Shown here: positions 15,595 to 23,967 of the stretch, in pieces | How the letters are laid out: each line of letters starts with the position of its first letter | How positions within the stretch are numbered: position 1 is the stretch's first letter | Source: Bacilli bacterium | Lineage (GTDB): Bacteria; Bacillota_I; Bacilli_A; RF39; UBA660 | Length of the DNA: 51,807 nucleotides | Assembly: GCA_017460745.1 (NCBI GenBank) | Contig: JAFUAL010000014.1 | Location: 64,924 to 116,730, forward strand | Direction of reading: 5' to 3' | Translations under genes and position numbers: made by a program | Notes under the pieces: model-generated | Databases searched by the model: none | What the model was told of the DNA's origin: nothing | Seen by the model: the letters and a program-made list of their open reading frames with translations, nothing else

Positions 15595-16300
15595 ATTGGA
15601 TAATTCATTCTATTTATTTTTAATTCTTATAATATTAACAGGTATGTTTAAGGAATTTAGTTTTGTAATTGTTCTTTTAATATTTCATGAGTTAGGTCAT
15701 GCTATAACTGGAAAGTTATTAAAATGGAATCTTGTTTCTATAACTTTTTATCCATATGGAGGAGTCACATTATTTGAAAAACTTGAAAATAGTAGTATAA
15801 AAGAAGAACTAATTATACTTTTAATGGGGCCGATTATACAAATAATAACGTATTTGATATTAATATATTTTTTTAAATATAGTTATATAAAAAATTATCA
15901 TATGAGTATTTTGATATTTAATATGTTGCCTATTTTACCACTTGATGGTGGAAAACTTTTAAATCTAATTTTAAATAAAAAGTTTAATTATTTAAATAGT
16001 TTTTATATAAGTTTTATCATATCTTTTATAACAATTTTTTTACTAATTTTATTTTGTATTTTTTACTATCATAACTTAAATTTATTTTTAATGAGTATAT
16101 TTTTAATCTTTAAAATAATTAATAGTTTAAAAAATATCAAATATAATTATAATAAGTTTTTACTTGAAAGATATTTATATAATTTTAATTTTAGAAAATA
16201 TAAAGTTAGCAAAGATATATATTCTTTTTATAAAGAGAGTAATCATTATATAGAGTTTCAAACTGAAAAAAAATATTTAAAAAAGTATTTTCAAAGTTGA
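15572..16300 (+). CDS. spoIVFB: SpoIVFB-like site-2 (M50) metalloprotease
   Basis: The 242-residue integral membrane protease has zinc motif HELGH (His39, Glu40, His43) in a membrane helix and the second motif ILPLDGGK with Asp125. SpoIVFB cleaves pro-sigma-K in the mother cell late in sporulation. The likely start is TTG 15572, with AAGGA 12 bases upstream; no better-placed ATG exists. It overlaps the spoIVFA-like gene, so their synthesis is coupled. The C-terminus after about 165 has further hydrophobic helices and no CBS domain, as in SpoIVFB. Confidence 0.82.
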   Translation: MKIISKIKLDNSFYLFLILIILTGMFKEFSFVIVLLIFHELGHAITGKLLKWNLVSITFYPYGGVTLFEKLENSSIKEELIILLMGPIIQIITYLILIYFFKYSYIKNYHMSILIFNMLPILPLDGGKLLNLILNKKFNYLNSFYISFIISFITIFLLILFCIFYYHNLNLFLMSIFLIFKIINSLKNIKYNYNKFLLERYLYNFNFRKYKVSKDIYSFYKESNHYIEFQTEKKYLKKYFQS

Positions 16301-16338
16301 TTAGATATGATAATATTATCTTAAATAGAGGAGAGTAT

Positions 16339-17295
16339 ATGGAAAATAATAATAATGAAGTATTGTTAAGAAAATTTATAGGTAATAATTATGATAAGAT
16401 TACAACAAGAATGTTTAATATTCCTGGGTTCTTTTTTACAAGTTTTTATATGTTTTATCGTAAAATGTATTTGTATGGAGTAGTTGTCTTTTTAATTGAA
16501 TTTTCATTAAGTAATTTATTAAATAATATTTATTTTAGTTTAATTATTAATATTTTAGTTGGTATATTTGTTAATAAAATATATGTATCGTTTGCAAAAA
16601 ATAAAATTAATAAGATAATGCTAGATAATAAAGGAAATGAAGAAGAAATTAATAAAAAATGTGAACAAGTTGGTGGAACGAGTATAGCAGGAATTTTTAT
16701 TGGCTTATTAATTGATATAGTTATTTCAGCTATCTTAATGTTTGTATTAATAAGTGTTTTTGGATTCCAAAGTAATAGTTTTTATAGTATTAGTTCATTT
16801 GTTGAAGAAAATGAAGAAGATGATATAGAATTTTATACAGATGAAGAAGAATATACTCCAGGTGTTTATAATGGTGGACTTTATTTTTCAGCTGATGTTA
16901 TAATTGGTGATGAGTTTGAAGTAACTGTTCCAACTGCATTTGAAAATAATTCATCTGATTCACAGTTGATGTATGAATATTCAAGTGGAAATGAAATATT
17001 TAATAAATGTATTTTATATTTTGAAGTAGTTGAGGATTATACTGATAGTAGTGATTTAATTAATCAAATGTCTGTTTATCATAAAGAAAATAATGCAACT
17101 GAGGCGAAATCAGAAATTATTAATAACGTAAATTGGAATTGGTTCAGTTTTACAAATGATATTGGTAAATATTACTATTATGCAACAACAAAAGATAATA
17201 GAGTATATTTGTTGAATTATGAAGTTCAACAATCAACTGATAGTAATTGTGAAACTTATAGAACAGAAATTTTAAATTCGATAAAAAGTAAATAA
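16339..17295 (+). CDS. DUF2628-like membrane protein with extracytoplasmic domain
   Basis: The 318-residue protein has a cytoplasmic start (KFIGNNYDKI) and paired membrane helices after GFFFTSFYMFYRKMYLYG. A further helix (about 115-140) precedes an acidic linker and a C-terminal outer domain rich in Tyr and Asp (TPGVYNGGLYFSADVII, WNWFSFTNDIGKYYYYATT). A clear paralogue lies at 44136 inside the prepilin cluster. ATG 16339 is chosen because AGAGGAGAGT precedes it. The DUF2628-like assignment is from the N-terminal pattern; function unknown. Confidence 0.65.
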   Translation: MENNNNEVLLRKFIGNNYDKITTRMFNIPGFFFTSFYMFYRKMYLYGVVVFLIEFSLSNLLNNIYFSLIINILVGIFVNKIYVSFAKNKINKIMLDNKGNEEEINKKCEQVGGTSIAGIFIGLLIDIVISAILMFVLISVFGFQSNSFYSISSFVEENEEDDIEFYTDEEEYTPGVYNGGLYFSADVIIGDEFEVTVPTAFENNSSDSQLMYEYSSGNEIFNKCILYFEVVEDYTDSSDLINQMSVYHKENNATEAKSEIINNVNWNWFSFTNDIGKYYYYATTKDNRVYLLNYEVQQSTDSNCETYRTEILNSIKSK

Positions 17296-17309
17296 TATTA
17301 TTAAAAAAC

Positions 17310-17338
17310 TTGACAATTAAAGAAAAATTTAGTATTAT
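17310..17338 (+). promoter_or_regulatory. promoter of the infC-rpmI-rplT operon
   Basis: TTGACA (17310-17315), 17-base spacer, TATTAT (17333-17338): a near-consensus sigma-A promoter. It gives a leader of about 155 bases before infC. Confidence 0.85.
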
Positions 17339-17344
17339 ACAGTA

Positions 17345-17486
17345 CGTAAATTGAAAAAGGAAAGAGATTTGATCCACCTGATTACTATAGTAATGGGTAA
17401 ATGCCTAATAAAAATTAAAGTATTTTGTTTTTATAGTGTGTTTAAAAGTGGATAGTCTTTATCTACTTTTTTAATTAAAATAATTA
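17345..17486 (+). promoter_or_regulatory. infC operon leader with attenuator (L20-leader-like)
   Basis: The untranslated leader contains a region with GATCCACCTGATTAC and then a terminator hairpin, AAAAGTGGATA (17444-17454) with TATCTACTTTT (17460-17470) and a T run. In Bacillota the infC-rpmI-rplT operon is repressed by L20 binding to such a leader and favouring termination. Operon identity and the terminator are seen; L20 binding is inferred. Confidence 0.7.
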
Positions 17487-17501
17487 TTGGAGGTGTTTTG
17501 T

Positions 17502-18026
17502 ATCGCAAAAGAAAAAAATGGTTTGTTAATTAATGAACAAATCAAAGCGAGTTCTGTATTAGTTATTGGTCCTAATGGAGAACAAGTCGGAGTAAAACCA
17601 CTTAAAGATGCTTTAGTTCTTGCAAATTATGCTGGACTTGACTTAGTCTTAATGAATGCAAATGGTAATCCACCTGTATGTAAAATAATGGATTACAATA
17701 AGTATCGTTACGAAAAAAATAAAAAAGAAAAAGAAAATATGAAGCGTCAAAAAGCAAATATGAGTGAAACAAAAGAATTTCGTTTAAGTCCTGTAATTGA
17801 TGTTGGAGATTTTGAAACAAAAATTAAACAGGTAACAAAGTATTTAGTTAAAGGTGCTAAAATTAAAGTTACAATTAGATTTAAAGGAAGACAAATGGCT
17901 CATACTGAACTTGGACGTGATGTAATGATTAAATTTGCTTCAAGACTTGAGGAGATATCAACAATTACTGATGAACCAAAGCTTGATGGTCGTACGATGA
18001 CAATGATGCTTGCACCAAAAAAATAA
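17502..18026 (+). CDS. infC: translation initiation factor IF-3
   Basis: IF-3 checks start codon-anticodon pairing on the 30S subunit. The 174-residue protein has the N-domain (LINEQIKASSVLVIGPNGEQ), a Lys-rich linker and the C-domain (FRLSPVIDVGDFETKIKQ, IRFKGRQMAHTELG). The most probable start is AUC at 17502: GGAGGTG (17489-17495) lies at ideal distance and the protein then begins with the expected xAKEKNGLLINEQI. In-frame TTG 17487 and GTG 17493 overlap the ribosome binding site. A rare start codon in infC allows IF-3 to repress its own translation, as known for AUU in other bacteria. Confidence 0.93.
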   Translation: MAKEKNGLLINEQIKASSVLVIGPNGEQVGVKPLKDALVLANYAGLDLVLMNANGNPPVCKIMDYNKYRYEKNKKEKENMKRQKANMSETKEFRLSPVIDVGDFETKIKQVTKYLVKGAKIKVTIRFKGRQMAHTELGRDVMIKFASRLEEISTITDEPKLDGRTMTMMLAPKK

Positions 18027-18041
18027 AAAAAGGAGGAAATT

Positions 18042-18230
18042 ATGCCAAAGTTAAAAACACATAAAGGTACAAAGAAAGTATTAAAAATTAGAAAAGGTGG
18101 ATCAATAAGTATTGGTCGTCCTGGAAGTAGACATAACACTGGAAAGAAAAATGCCAATGTTAATAGAAAAAATAGAAAGGGATCATCTTTATCAAAAGCT
18201 GATCAAAATAGACTTAGAGATATCATCTAA
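18042..18230 (+). CDS. rpmI: 50S ribosomal protein L35
   Basis: The 62-residue basic protein has the typical L35 sequence: [27 protein letters not shown] and a C-terminal [13 protein letters not shown]. It is in the standard place between infC and rplT, with AAAGGAGG before the start, and is co-regulated with them. Confidence 0.97.
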   Translation: MPKLKTHKGTKKVLKIRKGGSISIGRPGSRHNTGKKNANVNRKNRKGSSLSKADQNRLRDII

Positions 18231-18244
18231 GAAAAGGAGGATTT

Positions 18245-18778
18245 ATGACAAGAGTTAAAAGTGGAGTTCAAACAAAAAGAAGACACAAGAAAGTATTAAA
18301 AGAAGCAAGTGGTTATTTTGGAAGTAAACATAGACTTTATAAAACTGCTAAAGAACAATTAATGCATTCAAGTGTATATGCATATCGTGATAGAAGACAA
18401 AAGAAACGTGAATTTAGAAAATTATGGATTACAAGAATTAATGCTGCATGTCGTATGAATGACATTTCATATTCTAAATTTATCAATGGTTTAACTAAAG
18501 CAGGAGTAGAAATTAATCGTAAGATGTTATCAGAACTTGCAATTAATGATATGGATGCATTCAAAGAATTAGTTGAAATAGCTAAAAAGGGTGAAGTAAA
18601 AGAAACTTCAAAAACTGAAAAAGTAGAAAAAGAAGTAAAAACTACAACTAAAAAAGAAGAAAAAAAAGATGATTTAAGTTCAAAAACAGTTGCTGAACTT
18701 AGAGAACTTGCAAAAAGCAAAAATATTGAAGGATATAGTTCAATGAAAAAAGCAGAACTAATTGCTGCTTTAAAATAA
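18245..18778 (+). CDS. rplT: 50S ribosomal protein L20 with C-terminal Rho_N-like extension
   Basis: L20 is an assembly protein of the 50S subunit and the repressor of its own operon. Residues 1-117 are standard L20 ([32 protein letters not shown]). The protein then continues for 60 residues (usual length about 118): a Lys/Glu/Thr linker and a terminal module [20 protein letters not shown] followed by [12 protein letters not shown]. This matches the Rho N-terminal (SAP-like) nucleic-acid-binding module. The S2 protein two genes on carries a similar end. No frameshift or fusion boundary is visible, so the extension is part of the gene. Confidence 0.96.
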   Translation: MTRVKSGVQTKRRHKKVLKEASGYFGSKHRLYKTAKEQLMHSSVYAYRDRRQKKREFRKLWITRINAACRMNDISYSKFINGLTKAGVEINRKMLSELAINDMDAFKELVEIAKKGEVKETSKTEKVEKEVKTTTKKEEKKDDLSSKTVAELRELAKSKNIEGYSSMKKAELIAALK

Positions 18779-18785
18779 ACAAATT

Positions 18786-18840
18786 AATGAATTTATATTC
18801 ATCCTGGCTGTTAGCCCGAATATAAGAAATTAATTGAAGA
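18786..18840 (+). promoter_or_regulatory. structured leader before rpsB (possible S2 autoregulatory site)
   Basis: TTATATTC (18793-18800) pairs with GAATATAA (18818-18825). Inside, GGCT (18806-18809) pairs with AGCC (18813-18816), with a 5-base bulge ATCCT on the 5' side. It lies in the 80-base gap between rplT and rpsB, lacks a T run and is therefore not a terminator. S2 leaders are known in other bacteria; homology to them is not shown. Confidence 0.5.
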
Positions 18841-18858
18841 GGAAAAGGAGAAAAAATT

Positions 18859-19836
18859 ATGACAGTAGTTTCAATGAATTATTTATTAGAAGCAGGTGTT
18901 CATTTCGGACATCAAAAAAGAAGATGGAATCCAAAGATGAAAGAATATATCTTTGAATCTCGCGATGATATTTATATAATTGATTTACAAAAAACAGTAA
19001 AAAAATTAGAAGAAGCATATGAGGCTTTAACAGAAATCGCTAAAGATGGGGGAAAGGTTATTTTTGTAGGTACTAAAAAACAAGCTCAAGAAGCATGTTT
19101 AGAAAATGCAGAAAGAACTGACATGTTCTATGTAACTGAACGTTGGTTAGGTGGAACATTAACAAACTTTAAGACAATTCGTTCTCGTGTTAAGAGATTA
19201 GAAGAACTTGAAAAAATGCAAAGTGATGGTACTTTTGATTTACTTCCTAAAAAAGAAGTTGCATTATTAAATAAAGAATATGAAAAATTAAATCGTTATT
19301 TATGTGGTATTCGTTCTATGACTGAATTACCAAAAGCAATGATAGTTGTTGATCCAAAAGAGGAAGAAATAGCTATTCGTGAAGCACATAAACTTGGTAT
19401 TAAAACATTTGGTATTGTTGACACTAATTGTGATCCAGAAGTACTTGATTATCCAATTCCAGGAAATGATGATGCAGTACGTGCTGTTAAAGTTGTATTA
19501 AATGCTTTAACAAATGCAATTGCAGTAGTTAATGGAAAAGAAGTAATTGACGTAATTACTGAAGATGGAAAAGATGATTCTAAGAAAAATGTTAAAAAAT
19601 CATTTGGAAAAGAATTTAAAGATAATAAAAAAGAAAAAAACTTTAACAAAAGCGACGTAAAAGAAGAAGTTAAAGAAGAAAAAAATGAAGAAGTTATAGA
19701 AGAAAAAGAAGTAGATATCGATCCTGAAAATATTAAAAAATTAAATTTAAATGAATTAAAGGATTTAGCAAAAGCACGTGGTGTTAAAGGATACTCTAAA
19801 ATGAAAAAAGATGAACTTATAGAAGTTTTAAAATAG
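18859..19836 (+). CDS. rpsB: 30S ribosomal protein S2 with C-terminal Rho_N-like extension
   Basis: Residues 1 to about 230 are ordinary S2 ([71 protein letters not shown]). The total of 325 residues exceeds the usual 230-255. The extra part is a Lys/Glu-rich linker ending in [20 protein letters not shown] then [10 protein letters not shown], a Rho_N/SAP-like module close to the one on L20. The gene is followed 8 bases later by tsf, the standard pair. AAGGAG precedes the start. Confidence 0.96.
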   Translation: MTVVSMNYLLEAGVHFGHQKRRWNPKMKEYIFESRDDIYIIDLQKTVKKLEEAYEALTEIAKDGGKVIFVGTKKQAQEACLENAERTDMFYVTERWLGGTLTNFKTIRSRVKRLEELEKMQSDGTFDLLPKKEVALLNKEYEKLNRYLCGIRSMTELPKAMIVVDPKEEEIAIREAHKLGIKTFGIVDTNCDPEVLDYPIPGNDDAVRAVKVVLNALTNAIAVVNGKEVIDVITEDGKDDSKKNVKKSFGKEFKDNKKEKNFNKSDVKEEVKEEKNEEVIEEKEVDIDPENIKKLNLNELKDLAKARGVKGYSKMKKDELIEVLK

Positions 19837-19844
19837 GAGGAAAT

Positions 19845-20720
19845 ATGTTTAGTGCTAGTGATGTAAAGACTTTAAGAGAAAAGACTGGAGCAGGAATGCT
19901 TGATTGTAAAAAAGCGCTTGATGCTTGTAATGGTTCACTTGATGAAGCAGTTGATTGGCTTCGTGAAAAGGGAATTGCTAAAGCTGCTAAAAAAAGTGAT
20001 AGAATTGCTGCTGAAGGGTTAAGTCAAGTATTTATTAATGGTAATAAAGGGGTTGTTTTGGAAATTAATTGCGAAACTGATTTCGTTGCAAAGAATGATG
20101 AATTTAAAAGCGTTGCTTTAAAAATTGGAAATGCTTTATTAAGTCATGATGTAACTGATAATGATGAAGCAATGAATCTAGATGTTGATGGTGAAACAAT
20201 AAATGACCTAATTATAGGATTAACATCTAAGCTAGGCGAAAAAATAAGTTTTAGAAGATTTAAATCTATTACTAAAACTGATAATGAAAATTTTGGCTCA
20301 TATATTCATATGGGTGGTAGAATTGCATCTTTGGTTGTAATTGAAGGTGGAAATGAAGATGTTGCACGTGAAGTAGCAATGCATGCTGCTGCTATGCGCC
20401 CATTATATTTAAATGCTGAAGAAGTTCCAACTGAAGTACTTGAAAAAGAAAAAGAAATTATGAGACAAGAACTTCTTAATGAAGGAAAACCTGCTGATAA
20501 GATTGAGAATATTTTAGTTGGAAAAGTACGTAAATATTACGAAGATGTATGTCTTGAAAATCAAATTTTTGTTAAGGCAGAAAATAAAGAAACAGTTTCT
20601 AAATATTTAGAAAACAATGGTGCAAAACTAGTTTCTATGATCCGCTTTGAAGTTGGAGAAGGAATTGAAAAAAGACAAGATGATTTTGCACAAGAAGTAA
20701 TGAATCAAGTTAATGCTTAA
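19845..20720 (+). CDS. tsf: elongation factor Ts
   Basis: EF-Ts is the nucleotide exchange factor of EF-Tu. The 291-residue protein has the N-terminal UBA-like domain (VKTLREKTGAGMLDCKKAL), the core motif INCETDFVAKNDEF and the second half of the core (AMHAAAMRPLYLNAEEVP). The start follows AGGAGGAAAT. It is the last gene of the rpsB-tsf unit and is closed by a strong terminator. Confidence 0.97.
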   Translation: MFSASDVKTLREKTGAGMLDCKKALDACNGSLDEAVDWLREKGIAKAAKKSDRIAAEGLSQVFINGNKGVVLEINCETDFVAKNDEFKSVALKIGNALLSHDVTDNDEAMNLDVDGETINDLIIGLTSKLGEKISFRRFKSITKTDNENFGSYIHMGGRIASLVVIEGGNEDVAREVAMHAAAMRPLYLNAEEVPTEVLEKEKEIMRQELLNEGKPADKIENILVGKVRKYYEDVCLENQIFVKAENKETVSKYLENNGAKLVSMIRFEVGEGIEKRQDDFAQEVMNQVNA

Positions 20721-20752
20721 GAGTTTAAACGAAAGTTTATAACTCTTTTTTT
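20720..20752 (+). terminator. terminator after tsf
   Basis: AGAGTTTAAAC, loop GAAA, GTTTATAACTCT (20735-20746), then T7. Confidence 0.9.
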
Positions 20753-20841
20753 ATAAAAAAAGGAAAATATATTGATTTTCTCTTTTTTTTTTGTTATTAT
20801 TTTAATATAGAAAAAGTAGAATAAGATTGGGAGATGAATTT

Positions 20842-21744
20842 ATGTTTAAGAATTTTGATTTGAGTTGGTTTTTAACAACGCCAGGAATACTTACTGGACT
20901 TGGATGTTTATTAATAGTGATATCAATTATTATTTTTATATCTTCATTTGTAGGAAAGAAGGGTAAAAAAGCTAAGGTAGTACCAGATGAAACTGTTCCA
21001 ATAAAGGAATTAAATACGGAAGAAGTAGTTACTCCGGCACCAAATACAGCAGAACCTGCAGCAGTTAAGGCTGAAGAACCATCAACTGTTGTAGAACCAG
21101 TACCTGTTGCTCCAGTGAATGTTACACCGGAGGTAGTTGAACCTGTACCTGCGACTCCTACAGTAGAACCTATAGTTGTGGAACCAACGCCTGCACCTAT
21201 TGAGGTTGCACCAGTTACTATAGAACCAACACCGGTTGCTCCTGAAGTAGCACCAGTTTCTGTAGAGCCAACTCCAGTGACTCCTGAAGTTACGCCAGTT
21301 TCTGTAGAACCAACTCCAGTGGCTCCTGAAGCAACACCAGTTTCTGTGGAATCAACTCCAGTGGCTCCTGAAGTAACACCAGTTTCTGTGGAACCAACAT
21401 CAGTAACTCCAACTGAAACGCCTTCTCAAGTTGAACCAACAACGGGATTTACTGGAATTAATATTGAACCTACAATTACTCCTGTTGCGCCAACTGCTGC
21501 TGTTAATGAACCTACTCCAGCACCTGTTGAAATAAATAATACACCATCACAAAATGTAGTGGTGACTCCAACAGTTGAACCAACAGTTTATGGGGGAGCA
21601 AGTCCAAAAGTAGAACAACCAATAACACAAGAGGAAGCACCAAAAGTAATTTATGGTGGAGCTGATCCACTTGCTGGTACAGGTATTATACCAACTGTTA
21701 ATCAATCACCATCTGTTCCAAAAGAGGATATAGAATCTTTATAA
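20842..21744 (+). CDS. membrane-anchored Pro/Val/Thr/Glu-rich repeat protein
   Basis: The 300-residue protein has one membrane segment (about 15-38), a basic stop-transfer (GKKGKKAK), and a long extended tail dominated by Pro, Val, Thr and Glu. Five 14-residue units of the type TPVSVEPTPVAPEV lie at 21205-21414. It ends with two YGGA motifs (VYGGASP, IYGGADP). ATG 20842 is placed by GGGAGATG; TTG 20827 is less likely. The tail is probably cytoplasmic given the basic residues after the helix. Function unknown; the next gene, cvpA, starts 9 bases after it, so they are one operon. Confidence 0.6.
   Translation: MFKNFDLSWFLTTPGILTGLGCLLIVISIIIFISSFVGKKGKKAKVVPDETVPIKELNTEEVVTPAPNTAEPAAVKAEEPSTVVEPVPVAPVNVTPEVVEPVPATPTVEPIVVEPTPAPIEVAPVTIEPTPVAPEVAPVSVEPTPVTPEVTPVSVEPTPVAPEATPVSVESTPVAPEVTPVSVEPTSVTPTETPSQVEPTTGFTGINIEPTITPVAPTAAVNEPTPAPVEINNTPSQNVVVTPTVEPTVYGGASPKVEQPITQEEAPKVIYGGADPLAGTGIIPTVNQSPSVPKEDIESL
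21205..21414 (+). repeat. five 42-base tandem repeats coding VxPVSVEPTPVxPE
   Basis: In-frame units begin at 21205, 21247, 21289, 21331 and 21373, differing by a few bases each. Confidence 0.85.
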
Positions 21745-21753
21745 GAGGCTAAT

Positions 21754-22455
21754 ATGAATATAGTAGATATAATTATAATTATTTTCATATTATTGATGGG
21801 TGTAATTGGTTCAAAAAGAGGAGTATTTAAGGAAATTATCTTTTGTGTAGGAACAATTTTACTTTTTGTGTTAGCGTTTAAATTTAAGGATATACTTGGA
21901 AATGTGTTTTTGCTAAACTTACCAATGTTTGATTTTCCAAATGTTTTTCAAGGTGTAATTACTTTAAATATATTAGTTTATCAATTACTTGCTTTTGTTG
22001 TTACTTTAATTATTTTATTAATTATTTTTGAAGTAATACTTTCAATTACTGGTATATTTGAAAAGATATTAAAAATGACAATTATTTTAGGAATTCCATC
22101 AAAAATACTAGGATTTTTAGGCGGACTTGTAGAAGGATATGTGATTGCTTTTGTATTATTATTTTTCTTAACTCAACCAGCATTTAACTTTACTCGTTTT
22201 ATGGAAAGCAAATATGCAAATGCTATTTTGACTTCATCTCCAGTTTTAACTAGTGTTACTAGTGATACTGTTGGATTAGTTCAAGATATATATAATTTAA
22301 AAGATGAAAGTGATAAAAATATTTTAAATGGTAAAATACTTGATATGATGTTAGATAAAAAAATCGTTAGTTATGATATAGCTAAAAAGTTATATGATAG
22401 TGATAAGATTAAATTTGATGGAATAGAAATAGTTTTAGATAAGTATAATAATTAA
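21754..22455 (+). CDS. cvpA: CvpA family membrane protein
   Basis: The 233-residue protein has four predicted membrane segments. The family pattern VDIIIIIFILLMGVIGSKRG lies at the start and GGLVEGYVIAFVLLFFL in the last helix. CvpA proteins are needed for colicin V production in E. coli and for envelope stress resistance elsewhere; the biochemical role is not settled. A soluble C-terminal tail of about 70 residues follows. It directly follows the Pro-rich membrane protein gene. Confidence 0.8.
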   Translation: MNIVDIIIIIFILLMGVIGSKRGVFKEIIFCVGTILLFVLAFKFKDILGNVFLLNLPMFDFPNVFQGVITLNILVYQLLAFVVTLIILLIIFEVILSITGIFEKILKMTIILGIPSKILGFLGGLVEGYVIAFVLLFFLTQPAFNFTRFMESKYANAILTSSPVLTSVTSDTVGLVQDIYNLKDESDKNILNGKILDMMLDKKIVSYDIAKKLYDSDKIKFDGIEIVLDKYNN

Positions 22456-22488
22456 TTTTTAGTAAAATTTAATATAAGGAGGATGTTT

Positions 22489-23583
22489 ATGAAATATAAA
22501 AAAACTACTTATATATCAATTTTACTTTTTTTTATTGGAATAATATTTTTATACTATGGTTTATCTATTTCATTTGCTTTAGATTATACTGAATCCAATT
22601 TAAATGAAATGAATCAACGAGAAGAATTAGAAGAAGAGCAAAGTATTGATACAATAGTGGAAGAAAAAAAAGTAAATATTAAATTATCTTTTATTGGTGA
22701 TTCTTTAATTGGTTCTTTTAAAGGAGAAAATTATATTGGTAACTTTAGAGATTTATTAGAAAAAAATGAATATTCTTTTCCTTATAAAAATGTTTCAAGT
22801 ATTTTTATGAATGATGATTTTACTATTGCAAATGGAGAAAATGTCTTTACTGATAAAGAACTTATCGAAATGGAAAAAAATCATTCACCTGCTTATTGGT
22901 ATTATGCTCCAACAAGATTTGCTAACATATATAAAGAAAGCAGTATAGAAGTAGTTTCAATTATGAATAATCATACATATGATTATGGAGCTGATGGTTT
23001 AAATGATACTATTAATGCTTTAAAAAATAGTAATGTAATTGTTGGTTCAGAAGATGCAATTATTCTAGAAAAAGATGAAGTTAAAATAGCAGTTATATGT
23101 ATAAATTTATTTTCAAGTTTTCAGTATGAAGAATGTGTATCAAATATAAATAAAATTAAAAATGATGTTAATTATGTTATTGTGTATTTTCATGGTGGTA
23201 CAGAGTATTTACATTTTCCAACGGATAGCATTGTAAAATATTCTAGAGGTTTTATCGATAATGGAGCAGATTTAGTAATTGGTGCTCATCCTCATGTTTT
23301 GGAACCGATTGAAGTATATAAAAATAAAACAATAGTCTATTCACTTGGAAGTTTCTTGTTTGGTGGTACAAAACATTTAGAAAATAGAACTATTATTTAT
23401 CAAAAAGAATTAGAATTTAATTTAGATGAAAATAATTTGACTGAAAGTGAAAATATAATTCCATGTTATTTATATACAGCGCTTGATGGATATGAGTCAT
23501 GGATTCCAAGTGTAATAGAAAATGAAAATGAAAAAAATAAAGTATTAGATTTTATGCATGGTTTAGAAGATTCTCCACTGTAA
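22489..23583 (+). CDS. CapA-family (PGA_cap) metallophosphoesterase-like protein
   Basis: The 364-residue protein has an N-terminal membrane anchor (about 5-26) and an extracytoplasmic PGA_cap domain. Motifs are SFIGDSLIG, the Asn-containing TIANGENVF, SIMNNHTYDYG, YFHGGTEY and IGAHPHVLEPIE, the metal-binding pattern of the calcineurin-like CapA family. CapA helps make or anchor poly-gamma-glutamate, but no capB/capC is nearby, so the substrate is open. ATG 22489 is chosen because AAGGAGG (22476-22482) abuts the upstream ATG 22483. Confidence 0.85.
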   Translation: MKYKKTTYISILLFFIGIIFLYYGLSISFALDYTESNLNEMNQREELEEEQSIDTIVEEKKVNIKLSFIGDSLIGSFKGENYIGNFRDLLEKNEYSFPYKNVSSIFMNDDFTIANGENVFTDKELIEMEKNHSPAYWYYAPTRFANIYKESSIEVVSIMNNHTYDYGADGLNDTINALKNSNVIVGSEDAIILEKDEVKIAVICINLFSSFQYEECVSNINKIKNDVNYVIVYFHGGTEYLHFPTDSIVKYSRGFIDNGADLVIGAHPHVLEPIEVYKNKTIVYSLGSFLFGGTKHLENRTIIYQKELEFNLDENNLTESENIIPCYLYTALDGYESWIPSVIENENEKNKVLDFMHGLEDSPL

Positions 23584-23585
23584 AT

Positions 23586-23894
23586 CTAATATTTTATTTT
23601 TATTTTTTTTATATCTTTATCAATAAAATTATTAGGAAATTCGTAAGTATAATAAACATTTTTTTTTATTATAACTTTATTTTTGGGTACATTTTTTAAA
23701 ATAAATAAAACATTATTATGTCTATCAGTCATTATAATATCTATTTTTTCTTTCATAAAAAAAGTATGTATACTATTTGTTTTAAATCTAAGACAGTAAT
23801 TTATATTTTTTTGAAACATAAAACCTTTTAATTTTTTTAAAAAAGTATTGGCATCAATTAATTTAATTTCTTTGTTATTAACTATTACTTTCAT
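23586..23894 (-). CDS. DUF192 family protein
   Basis: The 102-residue protein has the DUF192 pattern: KLKGFMFQK, SIHTFFMKEKIDIIMTD (family: IWMFFMxxPIDVIFLD), NVLFILKNVPKNK and the terminal YEFPNNF. It has no signal peptide, unlike many members. The function of the family is unknown. Its gene converges on the CapA-like gene with a 2-base gap and has its own start region. Confidence 0.75.
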   Translation of the reverse strand: MKVIVNNKEIKLIDANTFLKKLKGFMFQKNINYCLRFKTNSIHTFFMKEKIDIIMTDRHNNVLFILKNVPKNKVIIKKNVYYTYEFPNNFIDKDIKKIKIKY

Positions 23895-23967
23895 ATAACC
23901 TCTTTACAATTTTACAAATTTAATATATCATAATAATATAAAAAGTCAATAAAAGGAAGTGATAACT

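Noticed and set aside
17345..17486. T-box or metabolite riboswitch in the infC leader
   Set aside because: No T-box sequence or known aptamer core seen; the attenuator before infC-rpmI-rplT is explained by L20 control.
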